Source of the DNA: an uncultured Roseiflexaceae bacterium
Lineage (GTDB): Bacteria > Chloroflexota > Chloroflexia > Chloroflexales > Roseiflexaceae
Assembly (NCBI GenBank): GCA_937988885.1
Contig: CALKHR010000018.1
Location: 1-64,000 of the forward strand
Direction of reading: 5' to 3'
DNA length: 64,000 nucleotides
The notes under the pieces are model-generated. The model was not told where the DNA came from, made no database searches, and worked only from the letters and a program-made list of their open reading frames with translations. A program made the position numbers and the translations under genes. Below, piece after piece: positions 1-8,729 of this stretch. Within the stretch, counting starts at the first letter, position 1; every line of letters starts with the position of its first letter.

Positions 1-35
1 ACCCAAAACGCTCTGTATCTGCCTTGGGCGCGTTA

Positions 36-44
36 TGGTACAAT
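36..44 (+). promoter_or_regulatory. extended -10 promoter for the MFS-Nudix-methyltransferase operon
   Basis: TGGTACAAT fits the extended -10 form TGnTANAAT and lies about 70 bases before the GTG start at 114. No convincing -35 is visible, which extended -10 promoters do not need. The match is short and is an inference. Confidence 0.4.
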
Positions 45-113
45 GCGCGGCAGTGTGCATCGGAATGTGCAATCGCGCAAGCGTCGTTTATCGCTCTTAC
101 TGGAGCTTTTCGT

Positions 114-1367
114 GTGATTCAACTCCTACAACGCCCCCGCGTCCTGGCGATCTTTGTCTCATTCGCCGTCGCTCATTTTCTTTCGGTGTTCCTACGTTCG
201 ACCAATGCGGCGATTGCTCCCGATCTTTCGCGCGATTTGAGCCTCACTGCAGCCGAACTTGGCCTAATGACCAGCCTGTACTACGTCTGCTTTGCGCTGG
301 TGCAGTTGCCGCTGGGCGTGGCGCTCGATCGCTTCGGCGCCCGTCGCGTTACATCCTCGATGATGCTGATCACGGTCGGCGGCTGCTTGCTGTTCGCCTC
401 GGCCTCCTCACTGGCGAGCGCGGCGCTGGGCCGAGCGCTGATCGGCGTGGGCATGGCGACCGTGTTGATGGGCGCAATGCAGATCTTTAGCCAGTGGTTC
501 CCCAGCAACCGCGTCGCGACGGTCTCGGGCTTTATGACTGGCCTCAGTTCGCTGGGCGGTATGCTGGCCTCGACGCCGCTCTCCTGGATGAACGAGACGC
601 TGGGCTGGCGGGTGATCTTCTTGAGCATGGCTCCGCTGGTGCTGCTCAGCGCGGTGGCGCTGGTGGTGATCGTGCGCGAGCGCAAGCCCGAGACGCCGCC
701 GACACAGCCTGTGGCCGCCCGCACACAAGTCGGTTTCAGCCAAATCTTTCGCGATTCGCGGTTTTGGCGCATCGGCATGACTTGTTTCTTTCTGTTTGGC
801 ACGATGCAAGCCGTGCAGAGCCTCTGGGCAGGGCCGTATCTGTTCGATGTGTTGCGGCTCGGCAGCATCGAAGTCGGCAATGTGCTGCTGGCTTTGAATA
901 TCGGCCTGGTGATCGGCTACTTCAACTCCGGCTGGCTCAGTGACCGCTACGGCGTGTTGCCCGTCGTAATAATCGTCGGCGTTTTCTTCCTGTTCTGTTT
1001 GCTGTCGCTGGCGCTGCTGGGCTTGTGGATGCCGGTGTCGCTCATCATGCTGGTGTTGGCGATCTTTGGTTTCTGTGGTTCGTTTAACATGGTGTTGCTC
1101 TCGCAAGTGCGGACCATGTTCCCGCCGGAGATGACCGGGCGGGCTTTGACGGCTGTGAATATGCTGGCGTTCGTGGGCACAGCGCTGCTCCAATGGGCTA
1201 TGGGCGTGATTATCGGCCTGTTCGAGCCGAGCGCCGATGGTCACTACCCCGTCAGCGCCTATACAACCGTGTTTCTGTTGATTGCGGTGGCCTTCGGTTT
1301 AGCATTAAGTTGGTACATGACGCTTCGGCGCGAGAAGCCAGTATCACAATCAGTGGTAGCATCATGA
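114..1367 (+). CDS. MFS transporter
   Basis: A 417-residue major facilitator superfamily permease with about 12 hydrophobic segments and a central cytoplasmic loop rich in Arg, Pro and Gln at roughly residues 195-215. The loop between TM2 and TM3 carries the family signature (GVALDRFGARRV, matching GxxxDrxGrR), and a similar motif (GWLSDRYG) recurs in the second half. Substrate is unknown; the overall look is of the nitrate/cyanate/organic-anion type of MFS. The reading frame is open further upstream, but GTG at 114 is preferred because GGAG sits 8 bases before it and the family-like sequence begins there. Its TGA overlaps the ATG of the Nudix gene by 4 bases, so the two are translationally coupled. 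It is the first gene of a four-gene operon. Confidence 0.85.
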   Translation: MIQLLQRPRVLAIFVSFAVAHFLSVFLRSTNAAIAPDLSRDLSLTAAELGLMTSLYYVCFALVQLPLGVALDRFGARRVTSSMMLITVGGCLLFASASSLASAALGRALIGVGMATVLMGAMQIFSQWFPSNRVATVSGFMTGLSSLGGMLASTPLSWMNETLGWRVIFLSMAPLVLLSAVALVVIVRERKPETPPTQPVAARTQVGFSQIFRDSRFWRIGMTCFFLFGTMQAVQSLWAGPYLFDVLRLGSIEVGNVLLALNIGLVIGYFNSGWLSDRYGVLPVVIIVGVFFLFCLLSLALLGLWMPVSLIMLVLAIFGFCGSFNMVLLSQVRTMFPPEMTGRALTAVNMLAFVGTALLQWAMGVIIGLFEPSADGHYPVSAYTTVFLLIAVAFGLALSWYMTLRREKPVSQSVVAS

Positions 1368-1798
1368 CACAATCGGTAGTGCGTGTTGGCGTAGTTGTGC
1401 TGATCGAGCGCGATGGGCGTTTGCTGCTGATCCGCCGATCTGGCTCGCATGGCGCAGGAACGTGGGCTACGCCTGGTGGTCATATGGATGTGGGCGAGAC
1501 GCCTGCGCAATGCGGTATTCGTGAAGCCTACGAAGAAGTTGGCATCCAGGTTAGCGATCTTGAGTTTGTGGCGCTGACCAACGATATCTTCGCCGATATT
1601 GATAAACATTACATAACGATATGGTTTCGGGTGTTGGCGTTTAGCGGTGAGCCGCAGATCGCTTCGCCACGCGAAATGAGCGAGATGGGCTGGTTTCCCT
1701 GGGATGCGTTGCCTCAGCCGCTGTTCGGCCCGTTGGCCTGCCTTGTGACTGGCGATTCGCTTCCTCCGTTGCCTGGCTTGCCTGTCACACCTGCGTAA
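1364..1798 (+). CDS. Nudix hydrolase
   Basis: A 144-residue single-domain Nudix protein, likely hydrolysing a nucleoside diphosphate linked to another moiety. The Nudix box GX5EX7REUXEEXGU is perfect: it begins at GHMDVGE, about residue 41, and ends REAYEEVGI, so all metal-binding glutamates are present. The N-terminal strand (VRVGVVVLIERDGRLLLIRR) is typical of MutT/ADP-ribose-type members, but substrate cannot be read from the sequence. The ATG start overlaps the preceding stop as ATGA. A longer upstream extension of the same frame was rejected because it would run through the MFS gene. The methyltransferase gene follows after 26 bases. Confidence 0.92.
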   Translation: MTQSVVRVGVVVLIERDGRLLLIRRSGSHGAGTWATPGGHMDVGETPAQCGIREAYEEVGIQVSDLEFVALTNDIFADIDKHYITIWFRVLAFSGEPQIASPREMSEMGWFPWDALPQPLFGPLACLVTGDSLPPLPGLPVTPA

Positions 1799-1824
1799 TT
1801 TGTGGAAAAGGAAAGGCTTCTGCT

Positions 1825-2895
1825 GTGGTTCCATATGATTTGTACCGCCTGCTTCAGTGCCCCACGTGCGGCTCGCGCGATTTGATCGTGCTCGACGAAG
1901 GGGTGACGTGCAGCGCTTGTAAAAATGTGTATCCCAATCACGGCGGGTACATCGATCTGATGCCCCGTGCGATCGAGTTCGATTACGTCTCGAAGTACGT
2001 CTCCGAGGAGGAGGAACTGTCCGAGGAGCTCGATTACCGCGAACTCGCGCCGCCGTTGCTGGCGGCGGGCGTGCGTAATCGGGCGTTGGTGCGCCTGCTC
2101 GACCTGCGCCCCGAGGATACTGTGCTCGACAGCGGTTGTGGCACTGCCAAGTTCGCCGCCTGGAATGCCGACAAGGTGCGCCTGATGGTTGGCGCTGATC
2201 CGGCCACGATGTTCGCCGATGCGGCGGTGGAGCAGGTGGCGCTCACCAAGGCCGACTCGCGGCGTCTGCCGTTCGCCGATAACAGTTTCGATAAGGCCTT
2301 CTCGATCGACGTGCTGGAGCACTTCCCCCGCGATGTGATCGATGAGTATCTGACCGAGACGGCGCGGGTGTTGCGGCCCGGCGGGCGCTTCCTGGTCTTC
2401 TCGAACACCAGCGATCCCTCGTCGCTGCAGCCGTTGACTGATCTCAGCCGCAAGATCGGCAAGCTGTTTGTGCGCGCCGGATTGTACGACTTCCAGCGTG
2501 AGGCGCGCCGCAAATCCGACCACATCAAGGCGCTGCGCACCTGGGAGGATGTGCTCGATGCGATGAATCAGGCTGGCTTGCGGCCAGTGAAGATCGTGTT
2601 CTGGAACAGCGTGTTCACCAGCTTCGTGGAGCACGTGCTGATGAAGTTGGGCGAGGTGGTGTTGGGGCGCACGAAGAAGAAATCCTCCAAGGCCGCGTCT
2701 ACCGAGCAGAAGCCTGCTGTGCCAGAGGGCACCCACCGCGAGATTCGGGCGCGTCAGCGCATGCGCGAGCGTCTGCAGCGACGTGGCTTGGCGTTCTACG
2801 GCCTCACCGCTGTGACCCTGTTGATGGAGCTGGATCTGTGGCTATTTGGCAAGTTGCGCTCGGGTTCCTACTTCATTGTTGTTGAAAAAATCTAG
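1825..2895 (+). CDS. class I SAM-dependent methyltransferase with N-terminal zinc ribbon
   Basis: A 356-residue protein. Residues about 11-40 form a Trm112-like zinc ribbon with two Cys pairs (CPTCG and CSAC). A Rossmann methyltransferase (Methyltransf_11 type) follows at about 85-200: motif I is VLDSGCGTAKF, the second acidic strand is GADP, and the post-motif region reads FDKAFSIDVLEHF with RVLRPGGRF. The C-terminal ~40 residues include a hydrophobic segment that may attach the protein to the membrane. The methyl acceptor is unknown; zinc-ribbon methyltransferases of this layout often act on lipids, quinones or glycans. The GTG start has AAAGGAAAGG 8 bases upstream. The next gene follows after 12 bases. 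Confidence 0.85.
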   Translation: MVPYDLYRLLQCPTCGSRDLIVLDEGVTCSACKNVYPNHGGYIDLMPRAIEFDYVSKYVSEEEELSEELDYRELAPPLLAAGVRNRALVRLLDLRPEDTVLDSGCGTAKFAAWNADKVRLMVGADPATMFADAAVEQVALTKADSRRLPFADNSFDKAFSIDVLEHFPRDVIDEYLTETARVLRPGGRFLVFSNTSDPSSLQPLTDLSRKIGKLFVRAGLYDFQREARRKSDHIKALRTWEDVLDAMNQAGLRPVKIVFWNSVFTSFVEHVLMKLGEVVLGRTKKKSSKAASTEQKPAVPEGTHREIRARQRMRERLQRRGLAFYGLTAVTLLMELDLWLFGKLRSGSYFIVVEKI

Positions 2896-2907
2896 GAGTG
2901 CTGGCGC

Positions 2908-3369
2908 ATGGCTTGGTTGCCCTACGAGCGCTTGATCATCGAGACAAGCCTGAATCCCGCCGAAGCGCACGCATCCTTAGCCCAGGTCGTTGCCCCCGAG
3001 CTGCCTACGGACGCGCCGTTCGTGGGCGTGCTCTCGGGCGAGCGGTTCGCCATCCGGCGGGCGGTGAGCGCAGGAAACCCGTTCGTGCCCGAGATAACCG
3101 GGACGCTCCATGCCGACCCGACGGGCACCGCGATCGATCTGACCATCCGTATGAGGTGGTTGGTGCTGTTGGTGATAGTGGTGCTGTTTGTGGCGCTCAG
3201 TTTCGTCGAGTGGCTGCTGTTGCGCGGCGCCTGGCAGGCTGGAACCTTCCAGATCGCTCAGTTGGCGCCGCTCGGTGTGGCTGTGCTGTTGCTGGCGCTG
3301 TGCGCGCTGCTCTACGGATATCAAGTGCGCAAGGCAAAGGACCTGTTGCATCAACTCTTTGCCGATTAG
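2908..3369 (+). CDS. small two-TM membrane protein of unknown function
   Basis: A 153-residue protein not recognised as a named family. The first ~75 residues look soluble and beta-rich. Two strongly hydrophobic segments follow, at about residues 78-98 and 112-135, and the short C-terminus is basic (YGYQVRKAKDLL). It has no signal peptide, so the N-terminal domain is probably cytoplasmic with a hairpin of two membrane helices. The start is well supported by AGGAG 9 bases before the ATG, directly at the preceding stop. It is the last gene of the operon and is followed by a strong terminator. Confidence 0.75.
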   Translation: MAWLPYERLIIETSLNPAEAHASLAQVVAPELPTDAPFVGVLSGERFAIRRAVSAGNPFVPEITGTLHADPTGTAIDLTIRMRWLVLLVIVVLFVALSFVEWLLLRGAWQAGTFQIAQLAPLGVAVLLLALCALLYGYQVRKAKDLLHQLFAD

Positions 3370-3392
3370 CGTTTGGCGTTTTATGTGTGTCT

Positions 3393-3422
3393 GATGTGGT
3401 CATGTTGGCCACATCTTTTTTT
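3393..3422 (+). terminator. Rho-independent terminator
   Basis: A 9-bp stem (GATGTGGTC / GGCCACATC, with one GU pair) and 5-base loop are followed directly by seven T. It closes the 114-3369 operon and separates it from the convergent receiver gene. Confidence 0.9.
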
Positions 3423-3459
3423 GTTGTGAAGGTGAAGGCTCTCTGCTGCCAAAAGCCAC

Positions 3460-3825
3460 CTATACCCGCATCTCCAGCAGGCGCTTGACGGCGTGGACGA
3501 CCCGTTCTGGCTCGCAGGGCTTGACGAGGAAATCGCGTGCTCCCGCTCGGATCGCCTCGGTCATGATCGATTGCTGGCCGAGCGCGGTCAGCATAATCAC
3601 CCTGGCGTGCGGGTCGAACCGACAGATCTCGGCGAGGGCCGCCAAGCCGTTTTTGTTCGGCATCGTCAAGTCCATCAGCACCACGTCGGGCCGCGCCCGA
3701 TGATACACGCTCACCGCCTCTTGCCCATCGGCGGCCTCCACCACAACGTATCCCTCATCGGAGAGCATTCTTCCGATGCGTAGCCGAATAAATTCAGCGT
3801 CATCAGCAACCATAACAGTTGGCAT
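3460..3825 (-). CDS. single-domain response regulator (CheY-like)
   Basis: A 121-residue stand-alone receiver domain with no output domain. The acidic pocket is D8/D9, the phospho-acceptor is D52 (VVLMDLTMP), the switch Thr is in MLTALG and the conserved Lys in FLVKPCEP. It should be phosphorylated by a histidine kinase and act by protein-protein contact. It lies 36 bases downstream of a CheC-type phosphatase and the CheA kinase on the same strand, so the natural reading is that CheA phosphorylates it and CheC dephosphorylates it. A GAGGTC stretch precedes the ATG. Confidence 0.92.
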   Translation of the reverse strand: MPTVMVADDAEFIRLRIGRMLSDEGYVVVEAADGQEAVSVYHRARPDVVLMDLTMPNKNGLAALAEICRFDPHARVIMLTALGQQSIMTEAIRAGARDFLVKPCEPERVVHAVKRLLEMRV

Positions 3826-3861
3826 AAGTGACCTCGTGTACTGGAAGATATCCTTGAGAAG

Positions 3862-4506
3862 TTAAGATGATTCGATGGTATGAGCGGTTAGGTGGCCCTC
3901 ATCGTGTGCTGATATGCCAGATGGCAGAATCCAAAGTTGAATCGTGCTGGATGTGGCTGGAGCGTGGTAATGTGCGTCGATGATGTGGATGGTGTTTTGT
4001 TGGTCTTGCATTGCGCGTTTGGCGAAATCGAGCATCCACGCGGTCGGATCGGCTACGACGGCGGGTGGCGATGGCTTGAGCGCGCCCCAAGAAGGCTGTG
4101 CCAAGATGTTGAGGAACGACGAGAGCGCCACGTTGCCGAGTTCGCCGAGCGCCGACTGCTCGATTGAGCCGAGTTGTTTTGTGGTGCCGATGCGCTGGCC
4201 GAGCAGTAGATCGACCACGGTGAGGGCTGTGCGCCGCGACATCATAAGGAGCGCCTGCCCGGGTAGATCGTCACTGAGCATCAGGTGGACGCCAACCGTA
4301 TCGGGGACGATGCGTTTGGTATGGGCCACGAACTGATCCAGCGGCACCTCAACAATGCGCTGATGGGCCGTTGTGACCGACTGTTTGGTCATATTCGAGA
4401 GCGTGTAGGCCACAAACCAGATCGCTTTAAGCAGGATTGCTTGCGGTCTCCCATGGACGATCAAGGAGTTCCAGCGCTCGTTGGTAGTGAAGGGCGTGCT
4501 GCTCAT
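3862..4506 (-). CDS. CheC-like phosphatase of CheY-P
   Basis: A 214-residue CheC/CheX/FliY-family protein. The second half carries the catalytic signature S-x3-E-x2-N followed by Pro 23 residues after the Asn (SALGELGN ... KPSP). The equivalent first site near the N-terminus (LLKAIWFVAYTLSN) lacks the Glu and Asn, so only one of the two pseudo-symmetric active sites seems competent. The start at 4506 is chosen because its ATG overlaps the CheA stop (ATGA); the longer frame would overlap CheA heavily. It belongs to a cheA-cheC-receiver operon and should lower receiver phosphorylation. Confidence 0.82.
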   Translation of the reverse strand: MSSTPFTTNERWNSLIVHGRPQAILLKAIWFVAYTLSNMTKQSVTTAHQRIVEVPLDQFVAHTKRIVPDTVGVHLMLSDDLPGQALLMMSRRTALTVVDLLLGQRIGTTKQLGSIEQSALGELGNVALSSFLNILAQPSWGALKPSPPAVVADPTAWMLDFAKRAMQDQQNTIHIIDAHYHAPATSSTIQLWILPSGISAHDEGHLTAHTIESS

Positions 4507-6458
4507 ATCGATCTCTGATTGCTTTGGTGGATGAGCGACGATTGCAGGAGGATCGGCACATCGAGCACGACCGCTTTGCTGCCGTTCTGAAGCACCGCAT
4601 CGCCCAATGCGCCCTGCACGTGCGAGTGTTGGCCTTCGGCTACGTTGATCAGCACCTCTTGCTCGCCGATGATCCAATCGACTTCGAGTTGCGCTTGGGT
4701 GGCTGCGTGCCCAAGTTGCACGAGCGCTGAGGGCTGTTCGGCGGGTATCGATGGGCGCGGTGGCGTGTAGGCATCCGACAACTCTTGCAAGGGTAGGATG
4801 GTGCTGCTCAGATCGATGCTGGCCTGTGGTGTTTGACCCTGGACCGAGGTGTGGATTGAGAGCACGTATTCCAGCGGCACAGCCAACGTCACACCCGCCA
4901 CGGCGAACAACAGCACGGCCTGGCGGCTCAGGCTGAGCGGCAAGCGCACGCGGAAGGTGGTGCCCTTGCCGAGCGTGCTTTCCACGGCGATGCTGCCGTT
5001 GAGTTGGGCGATTTGGCTGCGCACCGCGTCGAGGCCGATGCCGCGCCCGGATAGCTCGGTGACGCGCTCGGCAGTGGAGAGATGCGCCTTAAAGATCAGA
5101 TCCAGGCTCTCCTGCGCGTCGAGGTGTTGCGCCTCCTGTTCGGTGATCAGTCCTTGTTCGTATGCCACCTGACGGATCTGCTGAGGATCAATGCCGCGCC
5201 CGTCGTCGCTGAGGCTGATCTGCAACTCTGTTTGGGTGGCCTGCACATCGAGCGATAGCCGCCCGGCTTTCGGCTTGCCCAGCACGATGCGTTTGTGCGG
5301 CGGCTCGATGCCGTGATCAAGTGCATTGCGGATCAGGTGCAGCAACGGCTCGTTCAGGCTATCGACGAGGGTCCGATCCACTTCGATATCGGTGCCGCTG
5401 GTGTGCAGATCGACCTGTTTGTTGACGAGTTGGGCGGTATCGCGCACCAGCCGTGGTAGGCGTTCGAGGAGGCTGCTGATCGGCAGCAGGCGGGTGCGTA
5501 GCACTTCGGCCTGTAGTTCGTTGAGCGACTGCTCGAAGTGTTGGTTGAGGTTGTTGAGTTCGCCCAACAGATTGGGCTGACTGAGTTGGTTCTGCAGCGA
5601 TTTGGTGAGTTCGCTGAGGCGCATATGCTCGTTGGATAATTTGGTGACGAGGTTCATCAGCCGATCGAGGCGCTCGGTGCTGACGCGCACGAGCGCATCT
5701 GGCTCGGGCGATAGGGCTTGGGTGTAATCGTACCGCTCGATGCGAACAGTGACCTGGTTATCTTCTTGATGCGCCATATCGACGATGGCCTCGTAGGAGA
5801 GCGGCGTAGCGATCAACCCCCAGAAACTGGTGGTCTCGTGGGTGAGTTGCTCGATCTCAGGTGAGGCGACGATCAGCAGGCCGGTGTCGAGGAGCGCGAG
5901 CGTGCTTTGGTAGAGTTGTGTGGCTGGCGCGAATCCCTGTGGATTTGCGACCAGTTGGATCAGAAAGAGGTTCTGGCCCGCACGTTGTGCTTGATATGCC
6001 ATGTGGCATTGTTCGGGTGTGAGCTTCGGCGCTGCGGTGGGCGCAGTGGTGCTGATACGCTGGAGTTGTTCGAAGATCTGCTCTAGCCGAGCGAGTAGCG
6101 GTTCGATATCCGTGTGGTTGCTCTGGTTGTGCAGCACCTCGTCGCGCATGCCACGCAGGGCATCGACCACTGCCAGCAGATCGGTGGCGATGGCATTTGA
6201 GATGACTTGTGGGTCTTTGCGCAGGATCTCGAACAGCGCTTCGAAAATGTGGGTGAGTTGCACCATGCGCTGGTGCCCGATGGTGCCTGCGAGCGCCTTG
6301 AGCGTGTGAGCCGCCCGAAAAATGGTCTCGATGGCAGCGAGGTCGGCTTGATGCTCGAGTTGGAGGATGCCTGCTTCCATCGCATGAAGGTGTGTGTTGA
6401 CGTCGGCAAAAAAGATGGCGCGCTCTTCAGGCAATAGATTGAACGTCTGTGAATCCAT
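4503..6458 (-). CDS. CheA-family chemotaxis histidine kinase
   Basis: A 651-residue CheA-type kinase. The N-terminal Hpt domain (about 10-115) has the phospho-accepting His in FRAAHTLKALAG (H51). A variable region follows (about 135-245), then the dimerisation helices (about 250-320), the ATPase domain (about 345-490) with N box LIRNALDHGIE, G1 DDGRGID and G2 GRGIGLD, and a C-terminal CheW-like domain (about 500-640). All catalytic motifs look intact. No MCP, CheW, CheR, CheB or flagellar gene lies nearby, so it may serve a pilus- or gliding-related or non-motility pathway. The start has no strong Shine-Dalgarno, but the Hpt domain begins right after it. Confidence 0.92.
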   Translation of the reverse strand: MDSQTFNLLPEERAIFFADVNTHLHAMEAGILQLEHQADLAAIETIFRAAHTLKALAGTIGHQRMVQLTHIFEALFEILRKDPQVISNAIATDLLAVVDALRGMRDEVLHNQSNHTDIEPLLARLEQIFEQLQRISTTAPTAAPKLTPEQCHMAYQAQRAGQNLFLIQLVANPQGFAPATQLYQSTLALLDTGLLIVASPEIEQLTHETTSFWGLIATPLSYEAIVDMAHQEDNQVTVRIERYDYTQALSPEPDALVRVSTERLDRLMNLVTKLSNEHMRLSELTKSLQNQLSQPNLLGELNNLNQHFEQSLNELQAEVLRTRLLPISSLLERLPRLVRDTAQLVNKQVDLHTSGTDIEVDRTLVDSLNEPLLHLIRNALDHGIEPPHKRIVLGKPKAGRLSLDVQATQTELQISLSDDGRGIDPQQIRQVAYEQGLITEQEAQHLDAQESLDLIFKAHLSTAERVTELSGRGIGLDAVRSQIAQLNGSIAVESTLGKGTTFRVRLPLSLSRQAVLLFAVAGVTLAVPLEYVLSIHTSVQGQTPQASIDLSSTILPLQELSDAYTPPRPSIPAEQPSALVQLGHAATQAQLEVDWIIGEQEVLINVAEGQHSHVQGALGDAVLQNGSKAVVLDVPILLQSSLIHQSNQRSI

Positions 6459-7006
6459 GAGCGTTCTACTTTTGTATCGTGAAGCGTTTCAGGCTGTGTG
6501 CAGGCGAGTTTGAAACGCAAGAGCTTAATGCTGATGATTCAGTTGCGATCCGCATGCCTGGCCCTATGAACTGGCCGATACGGATAGAAACGCTGGGCAT
6601 CACTGCTGCATGGCAAAGAGGAGCGATGCGGGGCGTTGGGTTTGTCCGTCCTGGGATTGGATCCGTGCCTCGGGGCCGAAGATCGTTGGGGTGAAATGTG
6701 GTCCTGAAAACCTGGTTAGGAAAGGTGTTGATTTTGGTTTAGGACAAGATGTACTGTACCCGACAGTACTACGAAACACAAGCTTTCTTCGTCTACGAAA
6801 TGATTGCGAAATGGTATCGGCGACTTAACCTATGTCGAACCTCGTTTATGGCCTATGCCAGGTGGCGAGTTGCGGCCTCTCAGCGATGTATTATACTTGT
6901 GCGGCTTGTCCCTGTTGCTGTAAACGTGTGATCGGTCGTTTGAACGAAGGATGGATCGCTTTGCAATGGGAAAAGCGGATGGTTTGTATAAGTAAGGCGT
7001 GGTGTT
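6459..7006. other. 548-base intergenic region between cheA and the glycosyltransferase
   Basis: Divergent spacer. Short open frames here have no family-like sequence, no good ribosome site and overlap one another, so no gene is called. The right part holds the likely glycosyltransferase promoter. Confidence 0.6.
6870..6897 (+). promoter_or_regulatory. sigma-70-like promoter upstream of the glycosyltransferase
   Basis: TTGCGG and TATACT are separated by 16 bases, about 110 bases before the ATG at 7007. This is a visual match only. Confidence 0.4.
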
Positions 7007-8044
7007 ATGCGACCTTTGTATTTGTCGCCGATCGGGCGCGGTGGGGTGGATTTCGGTATTCAGAATATTCTTCGTTCGGTGCGTTTAGCGGGTTTGGAGC
7101 GCGCTGAGTTGCTGCGCTTGCCCGAGATCTATAATTTTGCGCCGTTTCTGATCCCGCGTGGTTTGCCCGCCCGTTGGTGGGAGAATTTCGATGTGATTCA
7201 GGGGCGTTCGCGGATCGCGTTTGCGTTGCGTGCTCCGGGCCGCCCGTTGGTGACGACGGTGCATCACCTGACGACGGACCCTGATCTGCAGCCGTACAGT
7301 TCGTTGGCGCAGCGCCTGTTTTATCGGTTGGTCGAGAGCCGCTACGATGGCTGGTCGATCCGCGAGGCCGATGCGGTGGTGTGCGTGTCGCGCTATACGC
7401 AGCGCCAGGTCGAGCAGATCTACGGTTTCCACGATAGTGTGCTGGTGTTCGACGGTATCGATACGTCGGTGTTTACGCCGACGCCCGGTTTGGTGCGCGC
7501 GGATCACGGGTTGCCGCCTTCGTCGGGCCGTATTCGTTTGTTGTTCGTGGGCAACCGCACGCGCCGTAAGGGTTTCGATCTGTTGCCGCGCATTATGGAT
7601 CGTTTGCCGGAAGATTATGTGTTGTACTACACGGGCGGCTTCCAGGGCACCGATAAAGGCCCGCCGCATCCCCGTATGATTCCGATCGGTTCGCCGGATC
7701 GGGCCGGGTTGGTGGCGGCGTATCAGTCGTGCGATATGTTGCTGTTCCCTTCGCGCTTGGAGGGCTTTGGTATCGCGCCGGCGGAGGCGTTGGCCTGCGG
7801 TCGGCCCGTGGTGACGACGAACGCTTCGGCGCTGCCCGAGGTGGTGGATCACGGCGAGAATGGCTGGTTGTGCCCCCGCGACGATGTGGATGCGTATGCG
7901 GAGGCGGTGCGCCGTTTGGGTGAGGATGCGGCGATGCGTCGGCGTTTTGGCGAGCATGGCCGCGAGAAGGTGGTGCGTTCGTTCGGCTATGATCAGTTGG
8001 CGAATGGGTTGATTGCGGTATACCGCAAGTTGTTGGGTGAGTAA
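7007..8044 (+). CDS. GT4-family glycosyltransferase
   Basis: A 345-residue retaining glycosyltransferase of the GT-B fold, transferring a sugar from a nucleotide-sugar to a glycan or lipid acceptor. The N-terminal half begins with a strand and glycine loop (LSPIGRGGVDFGI). The C-terminal donor-binding domain starts near residue 180 (LLFVGNRTRRKGFDLL) and contains the EX7E signature E252...E260 (EGFGIAPAE) followed by ACGRPVVTTN and ALPEVV. AAGG lies 9 bases before the ATG. It stands alone, with a repeat block immediately downstream, so its pathway is not shown by context; it could act in exopolysaccharide, cell-wall or glycolipid synthesis. Confidence 0.9.
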   Translation: MRPLYLSPIGRGGVDFGIQNILRSVRLAGLERAELLRLPEIYNFAPFLIPRGLPARWWENFDVIQGRSRIAFALRAPGRPLVTTVHHLTTDPDLQPYSSLAQRLFYRLVESRYDGWSIREADAVVCVSRYTQRQVEQIYGFHDSVLVFDGIDTSVFTPTPGLVRADHGLPPSSGRIRLLFVGNRTRRKGFDLLPRIMDRLPEDYVLYYTGGFQGTDKGPPHPRMIPIGSPDRAGLVAAYQSCDMLLFPSRLEGFGIAPAEALACGRPVVTTNASALPEVVDHGENGWLCPRDDVDAYAEAVRRLGEDAAMRRRFGEHGREKVVRSFGYDQLANGLIAVYRKLLGE

Positions 8045-8058
8045 GGTTGCGCTAGGCG

Positions 8059-8103
8059 CAGGATTGCGCCATTCGGCGGGTGTGCGTGTACTAGCGAGAA
8101 CGT
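8059..8103 (+). repeat. partial copy of the local long repeat
   Basis: This stretch shares GCGCCATTCGGCGGGTGTGC and the following TGTACTAGCGAG core with the starts of the two longer copies at 8128 and 8439. It breaks off after about 45 bases. It begins 14 bases after the glycosyltransferase stop. Confidence 0.7.
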
Positions 8104-8127
8104 GCGCTAGACGCAGGTTGGTTCGCA

Positions 8128-8398
8128 CGAGGGCGTTGGATGCGCCATTCGGCGGGGATGCGTGTACTAGCGAGGACGTAGGCTGCTGCGCAGGCCCAAA
8201 GGGCCGCAACCGGCCCTTTGGAAACCCCAACCAGGGGCTTTATCGCCCCTGGACCCCAAAGTGGGAGGCAGCCTTGTGTGATACGCCCGTGGTTATGCCT
8301 TGTCGTACGTCGCGTTGGTGCGGGTGGGGTACACGCTCGGTGGCGATTGGCAGTGTGATTTGTGTGATTTGACATGTTCACCAAGTCATCAGGTCGCC
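8128..8398 (+). repeat. long direct repeat, copy A
   Basis: About 240 bases of this stretch recur at 8439-8678 with few mismatches. Copy A carries an extra ~30 bases (about 8338-8367) before the shared TTGACATGTTCACCAAGTCA tail. Two inverted repeats sit inside: AAAGGGCC...GGCCCTTT near 8198-8219 and CCAGGGGC...GCCCCTGG near 8231-8252. No convincing gene is present on either strand. Confidence 0.85.
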
Positions 8399-8438
8399 TA
8401 ATCACCGAGTCAGGTACGTCACCAAGTCGCCGCACTCG

Positions 8439-8678
8439 CGAGGGCGTTGGATGCGCCATTCGGCGGGTGTGCGTGTACTAGCGAGGACGTAGGCTGCTGC
8501 GCAGGCCCAAAGGGTCGGTTGCGGCCCTTTGGAAACCCCAACCAGGGGCTTATCGCCCCTGGACCCCAAAGTGGAAGGCAGCCTTGTGTGATACGCCCGT
8601 GGTTATGCCTTGTCGTACGTCGCGCTGGTGCGGGTGGGGTACACGCTTTGACATGTTCACCAAGTCACCAGGTCGCCT
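8439..8678 (+). repeat. long direct repeat, copy B
   Basis: Second copy of the element at 8128-8398. The pairing positions of the two internal hairpins are kept although the sequence differs slightly: the first loop changes and the second loses one T. It runs into the same 8-bp TCACCNNG units as copy A. Confidence 0.85.
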
Positions 8679-8729
8679 TGTCACCTTGTCTGGCCCCTCA
8701 CCGAGTCATCAGGTCACCTTGTCATCGCC
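8657..8729 (+). repeat. degenerate 8-bp tandem units (TCACCNNG)
   Basis: Consecutive 8-base units read TCACCAAG, TCACCAGG, TCGCCTTG, TCACCTTG, then after a 9-base unit TCACCGAG, TCATCAGG, TCACCTTG, TCATCGCC. A shorter run of the same units lies at 8378-8426. Eight is not a multiple of three, so this is not a coding repeat. Confidence 0.75.

Noticed and set aside
8128..8729. CRISPR array
   Set aside because: Repeat copies are about 240 bases and the 8-bp units have no spacers; no cas genes are present.
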